This document shows, one piece after another, positions 52,484 through 61,747 of a stretch of 64,000 nucleotides of DNA (position 1 is the stretch's first letter; every line of letters begins with the position of its first letter). Origin of the DNA: Polyangiaceae bacterium (lineage in GTDB: Bacteria > Myxococcota_A > Polyangia > Polyangiales > Polyangiaceae); assembly GCA_016715885.1 (NCBI GenBank), contig JADJXL010000002.1, positions 1 to 64,000 on the forward strand, in the 5' to 3' direction. Below the pieces are notes generated by a model, which saw only the letters and a program-made list of their open reading frames with translations, ran no database searches and was not told the origin of the DNA. The position numbers and the translations under genes were made by a program.

Positions 52484-55037
52484 TCAATTCAAGTCGATCA
52501 AGCTGCCGTTGATCTGCACGTGCCCAGTTGCGCTGAAATCGAATTCCGCTCCGGTCAATTCGACTTTTCCACTCTTGTCAATCGTGAGCTTCGCGGCTCC
52601 CACGGTAATCTCGAGACGCTCTTTCACGTCGAGTTTCATCACGCCCGCAGGCACGTCTTCCTCGGGCGCAGCGCACTCTTCTCCCTCTGGCGGTGGATTG
52701 GGCCCCACGGTCATCGACAACCCCTGTCCCACCTGCTGTGTTTGACTTCCGCCCACCGTAACCGCATGATTGGCACCAACGCTCTGCCGCAAGTTCTCGC
52801 CCACCGTCATCGTTCGATCCGAACCGGTCGTTTCGGTCTCGTCGAACGTGACCATTTTTGTCAAATTGGCTCCGACTGTAATGCGCCTATTCTGCTGCGT
52901 GATTTCCGTCTCATCGTGCTTGACGAGTTTCCGCAAGTTTTTCTCGGCCTGCAGGAAAAGCATTTCTTTGCCCTTCATGTCCTCGAATAGGATTTTCATT
53001 GAATCCCCCACCTCCCGGTGACGAATTGCCTCGCCACGCTGTCACGGTCTTGTTGTCCGGCAATTTGTGTGGCACTGGAGACGTCGTGCTGAAGACCTGC
53101 CCGAGGACCAAAGGACAATCTGGATTCCCGTCGAGAAACCCCACCATGACCTCCGTGCCGACACGTGGAATCGCCATCATGCCGTACCCAGGCCCGCCCC
53201 AACCTTGGCCCACGCGCATCCACAGCGAGCTCTCGTCGTCGAATTGCCCCTGCCGATCCCAGTGGAATTGCACCCTGACACGACCGTGTTCATCGGTATG
53301 GATTTCTTGTCCTTTCGGTCCCACAACGATGGCGCTTTGGATCCCTTCGATTTTCGGCCGCGGTGTCTTCATGAGCGGACGATAGGGCTGGTCCGCGAAG
53401 ACGGCGCTACTCATCATCGACCATTCGCCATCTTGCGTACCTTCCACGGCAAACGAAGTCACAAGCAATTTCGTATCGGGTCCAAGATCCGACCGCGTAT
53501 GTCCAGACATCGAAAAAATCGTCCCCGGTTTGAGATCCATCGCGTTCGTCTCGAAGCTCAATCTCTTTTTCCCGGACCTCATGCTGCCCGCGACACGCGC
53601 TGCAAACTCTTTACCTGCCTTCTCGTCGTGCCGAGCGGCGCCTTTGTCGTCACCGGCCAGCAAGCCGGCAACGCTTTGCCCTTGCTCCAGCATCTTCATG
53701 GCTTTGCCCGCGGCGTTCTCTGCGGCCTGCTTTCCATCGCCAAGAACCTTGTCGACGACCTTTCCGCCAATCGCCTTGGTGGCCTCTTTGGCCAGGTCTC
53801 CCATGGCACCAGCGGCCACTTGTCCAATTTTGCCCTTGCCAAACTTTCCGAGCGTTTTGGTCACGAATTTGGTTACTTTTTCATCGACTTTCCCAGCGAT
53901 TCGATTGTTGATGGTGCCCTTCACTTTGTCACGGAGAATTTTCTCGAAATGAAGGTCAAAGGATTCGCGATCGCCATGGATGATATCCGAAACGACCTTG
54001 CCCGCAACGTTACCGGCGATTTCTCCGGAAATGCCCCCGAGAATGTCTCCGGAAATATCCGCCGCGAATTTGCCGGCCACATCCTTCAACGCCTTGTTGA
54101 GCAGCTCGGTTACTTCCTCATTGACGAGCGCCGTGACCTTTGCGTCTGCCTTTTCAATGAGAGTGTGCTTGGCATCGTCGAGCATCCCCGCTGCTTTGTG
54201 GCCCGCTCCCGCTGCCGCCTCGGCCTTGCTTTGCAAGACCTTGAATGCACTCGGTGCATACACGTACTGCTCGAGCTTGTCTTCGAACGTGCCGAGCGCT
54301 GGAGTGTCACCCATCAATTTGAACGAAGGATTCCTACGAAAGTCAAAATCGCGCACGGTCACTTTGCCCGGGCGCACTTCCTCGGATACGCGAACCTGCG
54401 ACACGAATTCCATCTCGGAAGCCTCATTGGGCTTGTCAATGTAACGAAGTGGCAATCCAGCTCGAGGTTCCTTGTGTTGCGGCGCGTCCCATAGCACGAG
54501 CTTCGAGCCTTTTTCGGGGTCATCATCGAAGCCAAATGAAATGCCCGCCTCTTCGAGCAATCGGCTCATGAACGCATAATCGCTCTCGCCGTATTGCACG
54601 CGATATTCGAATTTATGATAAGATGGACGATCGATATGCCATGTCGGTTCGATGTTCCACTCCACCAAAATCTCGTCGACGATGTCGGGAACACTCTTGC
54701 GTTGAAAAATCTTGTTGTTTCTGCGCTGCGTCAATAGCCACAACGTAGGAACGATGCGGAGGTAATAGGTGGACAAACCAGTTGATTCGGCCTGCACGAG
54801 CTCCATGTGGCTACAGATGCCCGACCAGATCCGCTCGCTGGCTTGCGCCTGTGCATAGCCGCTGACCGCACGAAATGAGGCAGGGTGGCCAATGATCGAG
54901 CTGATGTCGATATCATCGTTGGGCGAGCGGGCCCAGATCGAGACCGCAAACAAGCTCGACATGTCCTCGTGCACGGAAAACCGACGCACCGAAAGCGAAC
55001 TCTCGCCACTCTCAAATGACAATGCCAAGATCGACAT
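52484..55037 (-). CDS. vgrG: type VI secretion tip protein VgrG with internal insertion, one apparent frameshift
   Basis: About 850 residues. N-terminal gp27-like part (SLFAVSIWARSPNDDIDISS, IVPTLWLLTQRRNNKIFQRK), gp5 OB-fold (VVGPKGQEIHTDEHGRVRVQ, FHWDRQGQFDDESSLWMRVG, IPRVGTEVMVGFLDGNPDCP) and C-terminal beta-helix (TVGENLRQSVGANHAVTVGG). The frame breaks at the T4/A4 run 52993-52996; removing one base restores GGGGFNEILFEDMKGKEMLF. Residues about 267-462 are an unusual Gly/Ala/Lys-rich insertion (DISGDILGGISGEIAGNVAG) not part of typical VgrG. It should form the spike carrying the PAAR-toxin encoded downstream. No other T6SS core genes are in the window. Confidence 0.9.
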
Positions 55038-55268
55038 GACAACTTCCCTTTTCGACCCCTGGTCCCTCGTGGTCCCACCGACCCGATACTGACCGCCTGT
55101 CGTCCTCTACTACACTTCGACATCGCATGTAAAGAAAGTTGCGGATTCTTCCAATCGCGTAGGTTGCGTGTAATTGATCTCGCAAGTCGTGCGAATCAGG
55201 AACTGTCGTTTGGCGCTGAAAACTAGACTTCCGAGTCGCCGTCATGATAGGCGTCCGTGTAGCCCGTC

Positions 55269-56921
55269 ATGCTCGTCACGTCGTACGATCAGCTCGAAAG
55301 AGGAAGCGTCTTTTACGGACGCTATCGTGTCGAGCGTCGTTTGGGCGCTGGCGCGATGGGCGCGGTGTACGAGGTCGTTGACGAGAGGACCCAGAGTCTA
55401 CGAGCGCTCAAGGTCATGCAACCGAGCCTCGTGCGCGATCCCGTGCAACGCGAGCGGTTCGCGCAGGAAGCTCAAATCACTGGCAAAATCGAGAGCGACC
55501 ATCTGGTGCGCGTGCTCGATGCAGGAGTCGATCCGGCGAGCGGCATGCCTTTTCTCACGATGGAGCTGTTGCGGGGCGAAACGTTGAGCAAGGAGCTCGA
55601 ACGTCGGCGCGTCTTGCCGGTCGCTGACGTGAAGCTGTACTTGCAGCAAATTTCGTTCGGGCTGACGAAAACGCACGAAGCGGGAATTGTTCATCGCGAT
55701 TTGAAGCCCGACAATCTGTTCGTGACGAAGCGCGACGACGGTTCGCCGTGTATCAAGATCCTCGACTTCGGGATTGCGAAAGTCGTTGCACGCAGCCAGC
55801 CGGGGGCCGCAACGCGCGTGGGCACTCCGCTTTACATGGCGCCGGAACAGCTTGCTGGCAAGGGAACCGTTGGGCCTCCAACGGACATTCATGCTCTCGG
55901 TCATTTGGCTTATGAGATGCTCGTGGGCGAACCTTATTGGGCCGAGGAGGGGCGGAGCACCGAGGGGGTCATGCCATTTTTTGAAAAGCTCCTCAAAGGT
56001 CCGGTGGAGCTGCCAGGCGTACGCGCAAAACGGCGCTGCGATGTGACGCTGCCACCGGGATTCGATGCGTGGTTCTCGAAGTGCGTTGCGCACGACTCGG
56101 CGGATCGGTATTCGAGCGTGAGCGAATTTTTGGACGCATTCGTGCAACTCACTGAAGCCAAGGCCGCATGGATGGCACGCACGGTCGCTGCAGCGCCACT
56201 CATAGAGGCGTTGGAATCACCGCAATCCAACGCGAAAGATTCGAGCGATTTGGATACCATTGTTTATCCACGACCGAATTTGAATCGTGATTTCGATGAG
56301 ACGCCGCCGATTCCACGCGCAACGAAACGGGGCTTCCGGAATATGAAGATGGCCGCCGTTGGCGCGGCCATCGTGGGATGCATTCTCGTCATTCTAGTCG
56401 TCATGGATGTCCGATCCAGAAGCGAAGAGACGGACGTGCTATCGACGGTGCCAAGTGCGAGTGGCTCGCCGGTCGAGCCGGAAGCCGCGCCTTCTGCATC
56501 GTCAGCCGAAATCGAGCCTCCGGTCATCGTCGAAACGCCTGTTGTCTCGGCGTCGGCATCCTCGAGCAGTGCGCCAACTCCGCCACCGCTTCACACGTCC
56601 ATGTGGGGACCACCTGTAAATCGCTCGAAGGCGAAAGAGCCATCCGTGGGCGCAGTGTTCAACCGAGGGGCGGCGTCCGCAGCATTGGGCGCTTTGGGTC
56701 CAGCAACCAAAGGGTGTAAGAAGCCGAATGGCCCGACAGGAACAGCCAGAGTCATCGTCACGTTTGCACCTAGCGGCAACGTGACGTCATCTCAGGTACA
56801 GGGCGCGCCGTTTGCTGGTACGCCCGTAGGAAACTGCATCGCAGCAGCGTTTCGCAGCGCCAAAGTGCCGCCCTTCGAGGGGTCACCCGTCGCTGTCCCA
56901 AGGTCGGTGACCATCAAATAA
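55269..56921 (+). CDS. Ser/Thr protein kinase with C-terminal AgmX/TonB-like domain
   Basis: A 550-residue Hanks-type kinase. Glycine loop LGAGAMGAVYEV, ALKVM lysine, HRDLKPDNLFV, DFG in ILDFGIAKV, activation-segment end GTPLYMAPEQL, and HALGHLAYEMLVGEPYW are intact. A transmembrane helix (MKMAAVGAAIVGCILVILVV) near 358-378 and a Ser/Pro-rich linker follow. The last 90 residues form a small domain with two cysteines (KGCKKPNGPTGTARVIVTFA, GNCIAAAFRSAKVPPFEGSP) like the C-terminal module of the AgmX-type gene at 58.6 kb; it would be periplasmic and may sense. Divergent from vgrG with 231 bp between. Confidence 0.92.
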   Translation: MLVTSYDQLERGSVFYGRYRVERRLGAGAMGAVYEVVDERTQSLRALKVMQPSLVRDPVQRERFAQEAQITGKIESDHLVRVLDAGVDPASGMPFLTMELLRGETLSKELERRRVLPVADVKLYLQQISFGLTKTHEAGIVHRDLKPDNLFVTKRDDGSPCIKILDFGIAKVVARSQPGAATRVGTPLYMAPEQLAGKGTVGPPTDIHALGHLAYEMLVGEPYWAEEGRSTEGVMPFFEKLLKGPVELPGVRAKRRCDVTLPPGFDAWFSKCVAHDSADRYSSVSEFLDAFVQLTEAKAAWMARTVAAAPLIEALESPQSNAKDSSDLDTIVYPRPNLNRDFDETPPIPRATKRGFRNMKMAAVGAAIVGCILVILVVMDVRSRSEETDVLSTVPSASGSPVEPEAAPSASSAEIEPPVIVETPVVSASASSSSAPTPPPLHTSMWGPPVNRSKAKEPSVGAVFNRGAASAALGALGPATKGCKKPNGPTGTARVIVTFAPSGNVTSSQVQGAPFAGTPVGNCIAAAFRSAKVPPFEGSPVAVPRSVTIK

Positions 56922-57038
56922 CGTGAAGTTTTGCCGCCGAGCGATAGGTCATACGATCGAAGGGCGATGGCGAATCGTTTCCGATGCGAGGGTTTCCCCG
57001 TCGTTCTCACCCCATTTACGCATCCCGTCGCCGCCATC

Positions 57039-57302
57039 CGCCAAGCATTGGCCACCGTTGGACGATGGCTTCGCCGCGTGGCCGCCATCCCTCCGTCATG
57101 TCGGCGCCAAGCATTGGCCACCGTCGGCCGATGACTTCGCCACGTGGCTGTCATCCCTCCGCCAGTCCCCGCCATCTGTCCGCCACCTTTCGACAGCCAC
57201 TTCGCCACCTTCCCGGCATCCCTCCGCCATGTCGGCGCGAAGCATCCACCACCGTTGGCCAATCACTCGTCACCGCTTGGCACATCCCTCCCGCACGTTC
57301 GA
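57039..57302. repeat. tandem 66-bp degenerate repeats
   Basis: Four units of 66 bp. Units 1 and 2 both start CGCCAAGCATTGGCCACCGT, continue with a variable CGATGRCTTCGCC segment and end CATCCCTCCGYCA; units 3 and 4 are more diverged. They lie between the kinase gene and the gene at 57443. No gene is supported in 56922-57442: the minus-strand open frame over the repeats is repetitive and overlaps the kinase end. Confidence 0.65.
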
Positions 57303-57442
57303 CGCATCAAACGATGTCGATGAAAAAATCTCGTACGACCGTTGAATGATTCTCGTCCTCGTGCATCAGAGCAAATCGGGTGGCGAGAAGATCGCCCATC
57401 GTCATGTAAAACCATAAGTATCCCCCACGAGGAGGAATCATC

Positions 57443-57943
57443 ATGGCACGGATCGATGGCCCCGCATATACCGGTCAAATCAGTTGCAATCTCGATGAAG
57501 TAAAAGACATCCTCGTCGACCTGCCTCCGGGCGGCTTGCGGGGAGCACGTACGGATCGAGAAGGCGTCGACGGCGTTCTCGGCGAGCTTGCCGAAGTCAT
57601 GCCGGCGCATGGTAACGAAGCTGAAATTCACGGTGCATTGTATACGCGCGTCGTGGACGCGACGAACCATATCGACAAACTGCGTATCAAGGAACGATTG
57701 CTCGAGAAGTTGCTCGAAGTCGTGCGCGAAACGCGCGGGAAAATGGTGAACAATCGCGAAGACGACATCGGAGCCATTGCCGCCAAGGCCGAAGAAACCG
57801 CTCGTCGCCAAAAGAAACCGGAGCTCTTGGCGCTTTTCGAGAAGACCATTCGTTATCGGTCGGAACCCGCTCGAAAAGCATTGAAGACGCGCAAAAAGAA
57901 CGAACAATCCACCGAATCAATCCCACCTGAATCGAATGGGTAA
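57443..57943 (+). CDS. hypothetical protein, helical
   Basis: A 166-residue soluble protein with a strong ribosome binding site (GAGGAGG 7 nt upstream). N-terminus MARIDGPAYTGQISCNLDEV; residues 65-125 are a long amphipathic helix (DKLRIKERLLEKLLEVVRET); the C-terminus is Lys/Arg-rich and disordered. There is no signal peptide or domain I recognise. It is followed by repeat copy 4. Confidence 0.65.
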   Translation: MARIDGPAYTGQISCNLDEVKDILVDLPPGGLRGARTDREGVDGVLGELAEVMPAHGNEAEIHGALYTRVVDATNHIDKLRIKERLLEKLLEVVRETRGKMVNNREDDIGAIAAKAEETARRQKKPELLALFEKTIRYRSEPARKALKTRKKNEQSTESIPPESNG

Positions 57944-57984
57944 TCGATTGCCCTGAAAAACGCCCTCCCTGACAAGCCGATACG

Positions 57985-58101
57985 CGCGAGCAATTTAGTT
58001 CCAGGCCAAGCTCACCCACTTCGGCAGGCTCGTTTACGATGGGGGGGCCGACGCTCCCCCCATACCCCGCGATTTGAACTTATTCCAAATTGATCGGCGC
58101 T
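57985..58101. repeat. convergent-junction palindromic repeat, copy 4 (short form)
   Basis: Between the convergent genes ending at 57943 and 58102. It has GTTTACGATGGGGGGGCCGA and CCCCCCATACCCC but lacks the inner GTTTTTGC hairpin, so it is a reduced form. The flanks TAGTTCCAGGCCAA and TTATTCCAAATTGATCGGCGC resemble the outer arms of copy 3. Confidence 0.75.
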
Positions 58102-58509
58102 TTAACTCGCCCGCGCCACCACGTTCGTCTGAATCCAATCGATGATCGACTTCAGCGGCGTGCCCGGCGTGAACACTCCCTTGACCCCGGACGCCTGAAG
58201 CCGCGAAACGTCCTCGTCCGGAATGATCCCCCCACCAAAAACAACCACGTCATCCGCATTGCGCGCCCGAAGCGCCTCGATGACCGCCGGAAAGAGTGTG
58301 TTATGTGCCCCACTCATGATCGACAACCCCACCGCGTCGACGTCCTCCTGCACCGCAGCGTTCGCAATCATGTCGGGCGTCTGATGCAAGCCCGTGTAGA
58401 TGACTTCGTAACCCGCGTCGCGCAGCGCTCGAGCAACGACTTTTGCGCCACGATCGTGTCCATCGAGTCCAGGTTTTGCGACGAGAATGCGGAGAGGTCG
58501 ACCAGCCAT
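58102..58509 (-). CDS. cobalamin-binding domain protein (methylmalonyl-CoA mutase C-terminal type)
   Basis: A 135-residue stand-alone B12-binding domain. The signature D-x-H-x-x-G is present as DGHDRG near the N-terminus; other conserved parts are GYEVIYTGLHQTPDMIANAA, LSIMSGAHNTLFPAVIEALR and VVVFGGGIIPDEDVSRL. The sequence is closest to the small/C-terminal domain of methylmalonyl-CoA mutase and isobutyryl-CoA mutase. ATG at 58509 gives the family N-terminus (MAGRPLRILVAKPGLDGHDR); the upstream frame is not used. The mutase large subunit is not in the window. Confidence 0.92.
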   Translation of the reverse strand: MAGRPLRILVAKPGLDGHDRGAKVVARALRDAGYEVIYTGLHQTPDMIANAAVQEDVDAVGLSIMSGAHNTLFPAVIEALRARNADDVVVFGGGIIPDEDVSRLQASGVKGVFTPGTPLKSIIDWIQTNVVARAS

Positions 58510-58580
58510 GATGTCTCGATAGCGAACAGCGGACGGAAAATCAAAGTTTGCTCGCGAAAAATCACGTGATCCGCTTGGCG

Positions 58581-59444
58581 TCAATTCGCCGCAAAGACAA
58601 AAGGCACGTTCACGGGCGTCGAGCCGTTCGATGGCGGAAACTTCCACTCGCGTATGCGCGCCGCGATGCAGCTCGAAAGTCCCGGATAGTCGTTCTCCGC
58701 ACCACTAGCGCTCGCAGATTGCACCGATCCAGATGGCCCAATCGTAAACGATGCATTCACGCGAGCAGAACCGGCAAAGCCCATCGCCTTGCGAATCTCG
58801 AGCTCGGGTTGCCAACATCGACGCTTGATCAACGGCCGATTGCGCTCGACGACACCACTGATCTCGCCCGCGCTGAGCTCGCCTTTGGCCAGCGCCGATG
58901 CGCCAGAAGGTCCTCCCACGTTTGGCGCGGCAAACCCTGCCAATTCGCCCGTGCTCGCGCCCTTCGCGGATGCCGTGCGCGCTTTTCCTGCCGACGCTTT
59001 CGTCGCCTTGGCGTTTGGTGCAGCGGACGCCGCCTCGAGCGGTTCTGATGCGGAAATGCTTGGTGTTGCAACGACTTTCGCCGCGGAAGCAGATGCCGAT
59101 GCGGCCGACGTGGGCGCGTCCTTGGACGGCGCTTGACGCAGGACGAAGTACCCCGCGACGGATCCAACGACGGCACCGACGAGCACCAGGACGGCCGCAA
59201 AGGCGCCCGGGCCTCGATTGCGCCCCAAGACGGCATCTTCGTCGTAGTCCGGGGCCAAGTCGGGCATGCGACTCAGCTCGTCATCCGCAGATGCCGAAAC
59301 GTCCGCGCCGCGGGGCTTTGGAGCTGGCGGACTGTCGCTCGGCGCGCTCTCGGCTTGCGCGGATGGCGCGACGGGATCGCGTGAAAAGAATGCGTCGTCG
59401 AGCGTGTCGTGCGACGTCTCGGAGGGTTTGCCTTCGGAGTTCAT
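58581..59444 (-). CDS. AgmX/PglI-type C-terminal domain protein
   Basis: A 287-residue bitopic protein. An acidic, Ser/Pro-rich N-terminal part (1-85) precedes a transmembrane helix (GAFAAVLVLVGAVVGSVAGY) and an Ala/Ser/Lys-rich linker. The last 100 residues (GELSAGEISGVVERNRPLIK, FTIGPSGSVQSASASGAEND) match the C-terminal module shared by myxobacterial AgmX/PglI proteins, involved in gliding or surface assembly. Molecular role unknown. The ATG at 59444 is chosen over 59492; both are in frame. It lies just upstream of the B12-binding gene on the same strand. Confidence 0.75.
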   Translation of the reverse strand: MNSEGKPSETSHDTLDDAFFSRDPVAPSAQAESAPSDSPPAPKPRGADVSASADDELSRMPDLAPDYDEDAVLGRNRGPGAFAAVLVLVGAVVGSVAGYFVLRQAPSKDAPTSAASASASAAKVVATPSISASEPLEAASAAPNAKATKASAGKARTASAKGASTGELAGFAAPNVGGPSGASALAKGELSAGEISGVVERNRPLIKRRCWQPELEIRKAMGFAGSARVNASFTIGPSGSVQSASASGAENDYPGLSSCIAARIREWKFPPSNGSTPVNVPFVFAAN

Positions 59445-59512
59445 CGTGCGCGCAGGCCTGCGTGAAAAACCGAGGTTACTCGATTCGCGCACGACGTCCT
59501 AATTCGCGCGGA

Positions 59513-60655
59513 CTACTCCGCAGGCTCGGCCTCACCGCCTGCAAGATCCGATAGCCAGCGACGCGAAAATTCAGCGTAACGGTCCTGCAAAATGGCTTCG
59601 CGCGCTTCCCTCACGAGCTGCCCGTAAAGATGCAGGTTGTGCGCGGTGATGAGCCGCAGCACGAGGATCTCGCCGGCCAAGTAGAGGTGTCGCAAGTACG
59701 AGCGCGAATAACCTTCCGAACACGTGGGACACGAACAGGTTGGATCGAGCGGCAAAGGATCGGTCTTGTATCGCGCTTGCTTGATGACGACCTTGCCCGT
59801 GCGCAAGAGCGCTTGGCCATTGCGCGCGTTACGTGTGGGCAAAACGCAGTCGAACATGTCGATGCCCGCACCGATGGCTCGCACGAGGTCGTAAGGCGTG
59901 CCGACGCCCATCAAGTAGCGAGGACGATCAGGATCGAGCGAAGGAGCCACCTCCGTGAGCACTTCGTGCATGCGCATGATGGGTTCACCCACGGAGAAGC
60001 CGCCGAGCGCCAATCCATCGAAAGGCATCGCGCCGAGCTCTTCTGCGTGCAGTTTGCGCAGCGCCGGATCGGTGCCCCCTTGGACGATGCCGAAGAGCGC
60101 TTGATCAGGTCGTTTGCTTGCCAAGCATCGACGCGCCCAGCGCGTGGTCGTGCGACAAGCCTGCTCGACGTCGGCCTTGGGAGCATCGCCGGGAGGGCAC
60201 ACGTCGAGCTGCATGGCGATGTCCGCGCCGAGCTGCCCTTGAACACGCATGGCGATCTCGGGCGAGAGCTCCTTTTTCGAACCATCGAGGTGTGATCGAA
60301 AGACAAACCCGTCTTCGGTGGTCTTGCGACGTTCGGCGAGCGAGAACGCTTGAAAGCCGCCGGAGTCGGTGAGCATCGCGTGAGGCCAGCGCGTGAACTT
60401 GTGTAGGCCCCCCATTTCCGCGATGACGTCAGGGCCGGGGCGAAGCCACAAGTGATACGTGTTTCCAAGGACGATGCGCGCGCCGGTCGCCGCGACTTCT
60501 TGCGGACGCAACGTCTTCACGCTGCCTTGCGTGCCGACGGGCATGAACGTGGGCGTGGGGACTTCGCCGTGAGGCGTCGTGAGAACACCGGCCCGGGCTT
60601 GTCCGCTTCGAGCGAGCGTTTTGAAAGAGAAACCCGGCGTTCGATTTTCGGTCAT
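59513..60655 (-). CDS. tgt: queuine/preQ1 tRNA-guanine transglycosylase
   Basis: Exchanges G34 for preQ1 in tRNAs with GUN anticodons; 380 residues, full length. FMPVGTQGSVKTLRPQEVA, the substrate-binding block MLTDSGGFQAFSL with catalytic Asp, VQGGTDPALRKLHAEEL, GVGTPYDLVRAIGAGIDMFD with the nucleophilic Asp in D-C-V-L-P-T-R-N-A-R-N-G, and the zinc site CSCPTCSEGYSRSYLRHL are all intact. Its start overlaps the queA stop by 4 nt, so the two queuosine genes are coupled. Confidence 0.97.
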   Translation of the reverse strand: MTENRTPGFSFKTLARSGQARAGVLTTPHGEVPTPTFMPVGTQGSVKTLRPQEVAATGARIVLGNTYHLWLRPGPDVIAEMGGLHKFTRWPHAMLTDSGGFQAFSLAERRKTTEDGFVFRSHLDGSKKELSPEIAMRVQGQLGADIAMQLDVCPPGDAPKADVEQACRTTTRWARRCLASKRPDQALFGIVQGGTDPALRKLHAEELGAMPFDGLALGGFSVGEPIMRMHEVLTEVAPSLDPDRPRYLMGVGTPYDLVRAIGAGIDMFDCVLPTRNARNGQALLRTGKVVIKQARYKTDPLPLDPTCSCPTCSEGYSRSYLRHLYLAGEILVLRLITAHNLHLYGQLVREAREAILQDRYAEFSRRWLSDLAGGEAEPAE

Positions 60656-61737
60656 TCGCTTCTCCGAAGGAGCATCGCATCTCCGTACGAAAAGAACCGG
60701 TATCGCTGCTGGACGGCCGCGCGGTACGCAGCAAGGACGCGATCGAGGCCGCTGAACGCTGCGACGAGGGCCAACAGAGTCGACTGGGGGAGGTGAAAGT
60801 TTGTGAGCAAACGATCGACGATCCGAAAGCGATATCCTGGCTGAATCAGAAGGCGCGTGTCGCCATGGGTGGCCTTGACGAACCCGGGCCTCTCCGGATC
60901 GGCGGCACTTTCGAGCGCTCTCACGCTGGTCGTACCGATCGCGACGACATCGGCACCGCGTGCGCGTGCTCGAGCGATCGCCTGTTCGGTTTCGGCCGGT
61001 ACGGAGAACGTTTCCGTATGCATGGGGTGGTCATCGAGGTCGTCGGCGGTGACGGGTTGAAACGTACCAAGGCCGACGTGCAGGGTGACGCGAGCGATCT
61101 CCATGCGGCGTGATCGCATGCGATCGAGCAGGGTTTCGGTGAGGTGAAGGCCAGCCGTTGGAGCAGCGACGGCGCCAGGCTCGCGAGCGTACACGGTTTG
61201 GTAACGCGTGCGATCTTCTGCTTCGTCGCTGCGTTTGACGTAGGGCGGAAGCGGGACGTGTCCCACCAGGTCGATGGCATCGGCAATGGTGAGGTTCGTC
61301 AGGGAAAACAGGGCAACGTCGAGGGTGCCATCTGCAGCGCGTTCACCGATGCGAGCGAGCAAAGCTCCGTCTTCGCCGAACGCGACGAGAGCGCCTGGGC
61401 GCAAGGGTTTGGAGGACTTGCCGAGCGCTTGCCACGTTTCGGCTTCGTAGGAACGTTCGTCATGCGAAACGGTCGCCTTGCCGAGCTTGCGAACGAGGAA
61501 GATCTCGACTTTCCCGCCACTCGAGAGCTTTTGTCCGAGCAGTCTGGCGCGGAGGACGCGCGTATCGTTGACGACGACGAGCGATCCTTCGGGGAGCAGG
61601 TCGGGCAAATTGCGAATGGTGTGATGTTCGAGATTGTCCGGACCAACGACGAGCAGGCGAGCTGCGTCGCGGTCGGCGGATGGATGCGAAGCAACGAGCT
61701 CGGGGGGTAATTCGTAGTCGAACAGGTCGCGGCGCAC
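60652..61737 (-). CDS. queA: S-adenosylmethionine:tRNA ribosyltransferase-isomerase QueA
   Basis: Converts preQ1 in tRNA to epoxyqueuosine using the ribosyl group of SAM; 361 residues. The N-terminus is RRDLFDYELPPELVASHPSA; other conserved segments are LVVVNDTRVLRARL, YVKRSDEAEDRTRYQTVYAR, EPGAVAAPTAGLHLT, THVGLG-like LHVGLGTFQPV and LLTNFHLPQSTLLALVAAF. The GTG at 61737 gives the family start with AGCAGGG upstream; the ATG at 61809 would add 24 atypical residues. Coupled to tgt, with the response-regulator gene 10 nt upstream. Confidence 0.95.
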   Translation of the reverse strand: MRRDLFDYELPPELVASHPSADRDAARLLVVGPDNLEHHTIRNLPDLLPEGSLVVVNDTRVLRARLLGQKLSSGGKVEIFLVRKLGKATVSHDERSYEAETWQALGKSSKPLRPGALVAFGEDGALLARIGERAADGTLDVALFSLTNLTIADAIDLVGHVPLPPYVKRSDEAEDRTRYQTVYAREPGAVAAPTAGLHLTETLLDRMRSRRMEIARVTLHVGLGTFQPVTADDLDDHPMHTETFSVPAETEQAIARARARGADVVAIGTTSVRALESAADPERPGFVKATHGDTRLLIQPGYRFRIVDRLLTNFHLPQSTLLALVAAFSGLDRVLAAYRAAVQQRYRFFSYGDAMLLRRSE

Positions 61738-61747
61738 GGCCGCCCTG

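Noticed and set aside
56792..57262. 156-residue minus-strand frame with SHRPTVANAWR repeats
   Set aside because: It overlaps 130 bp of the kinase gene in antisense, is a product of 66-bp DNA repeats, and has no ribosome site.
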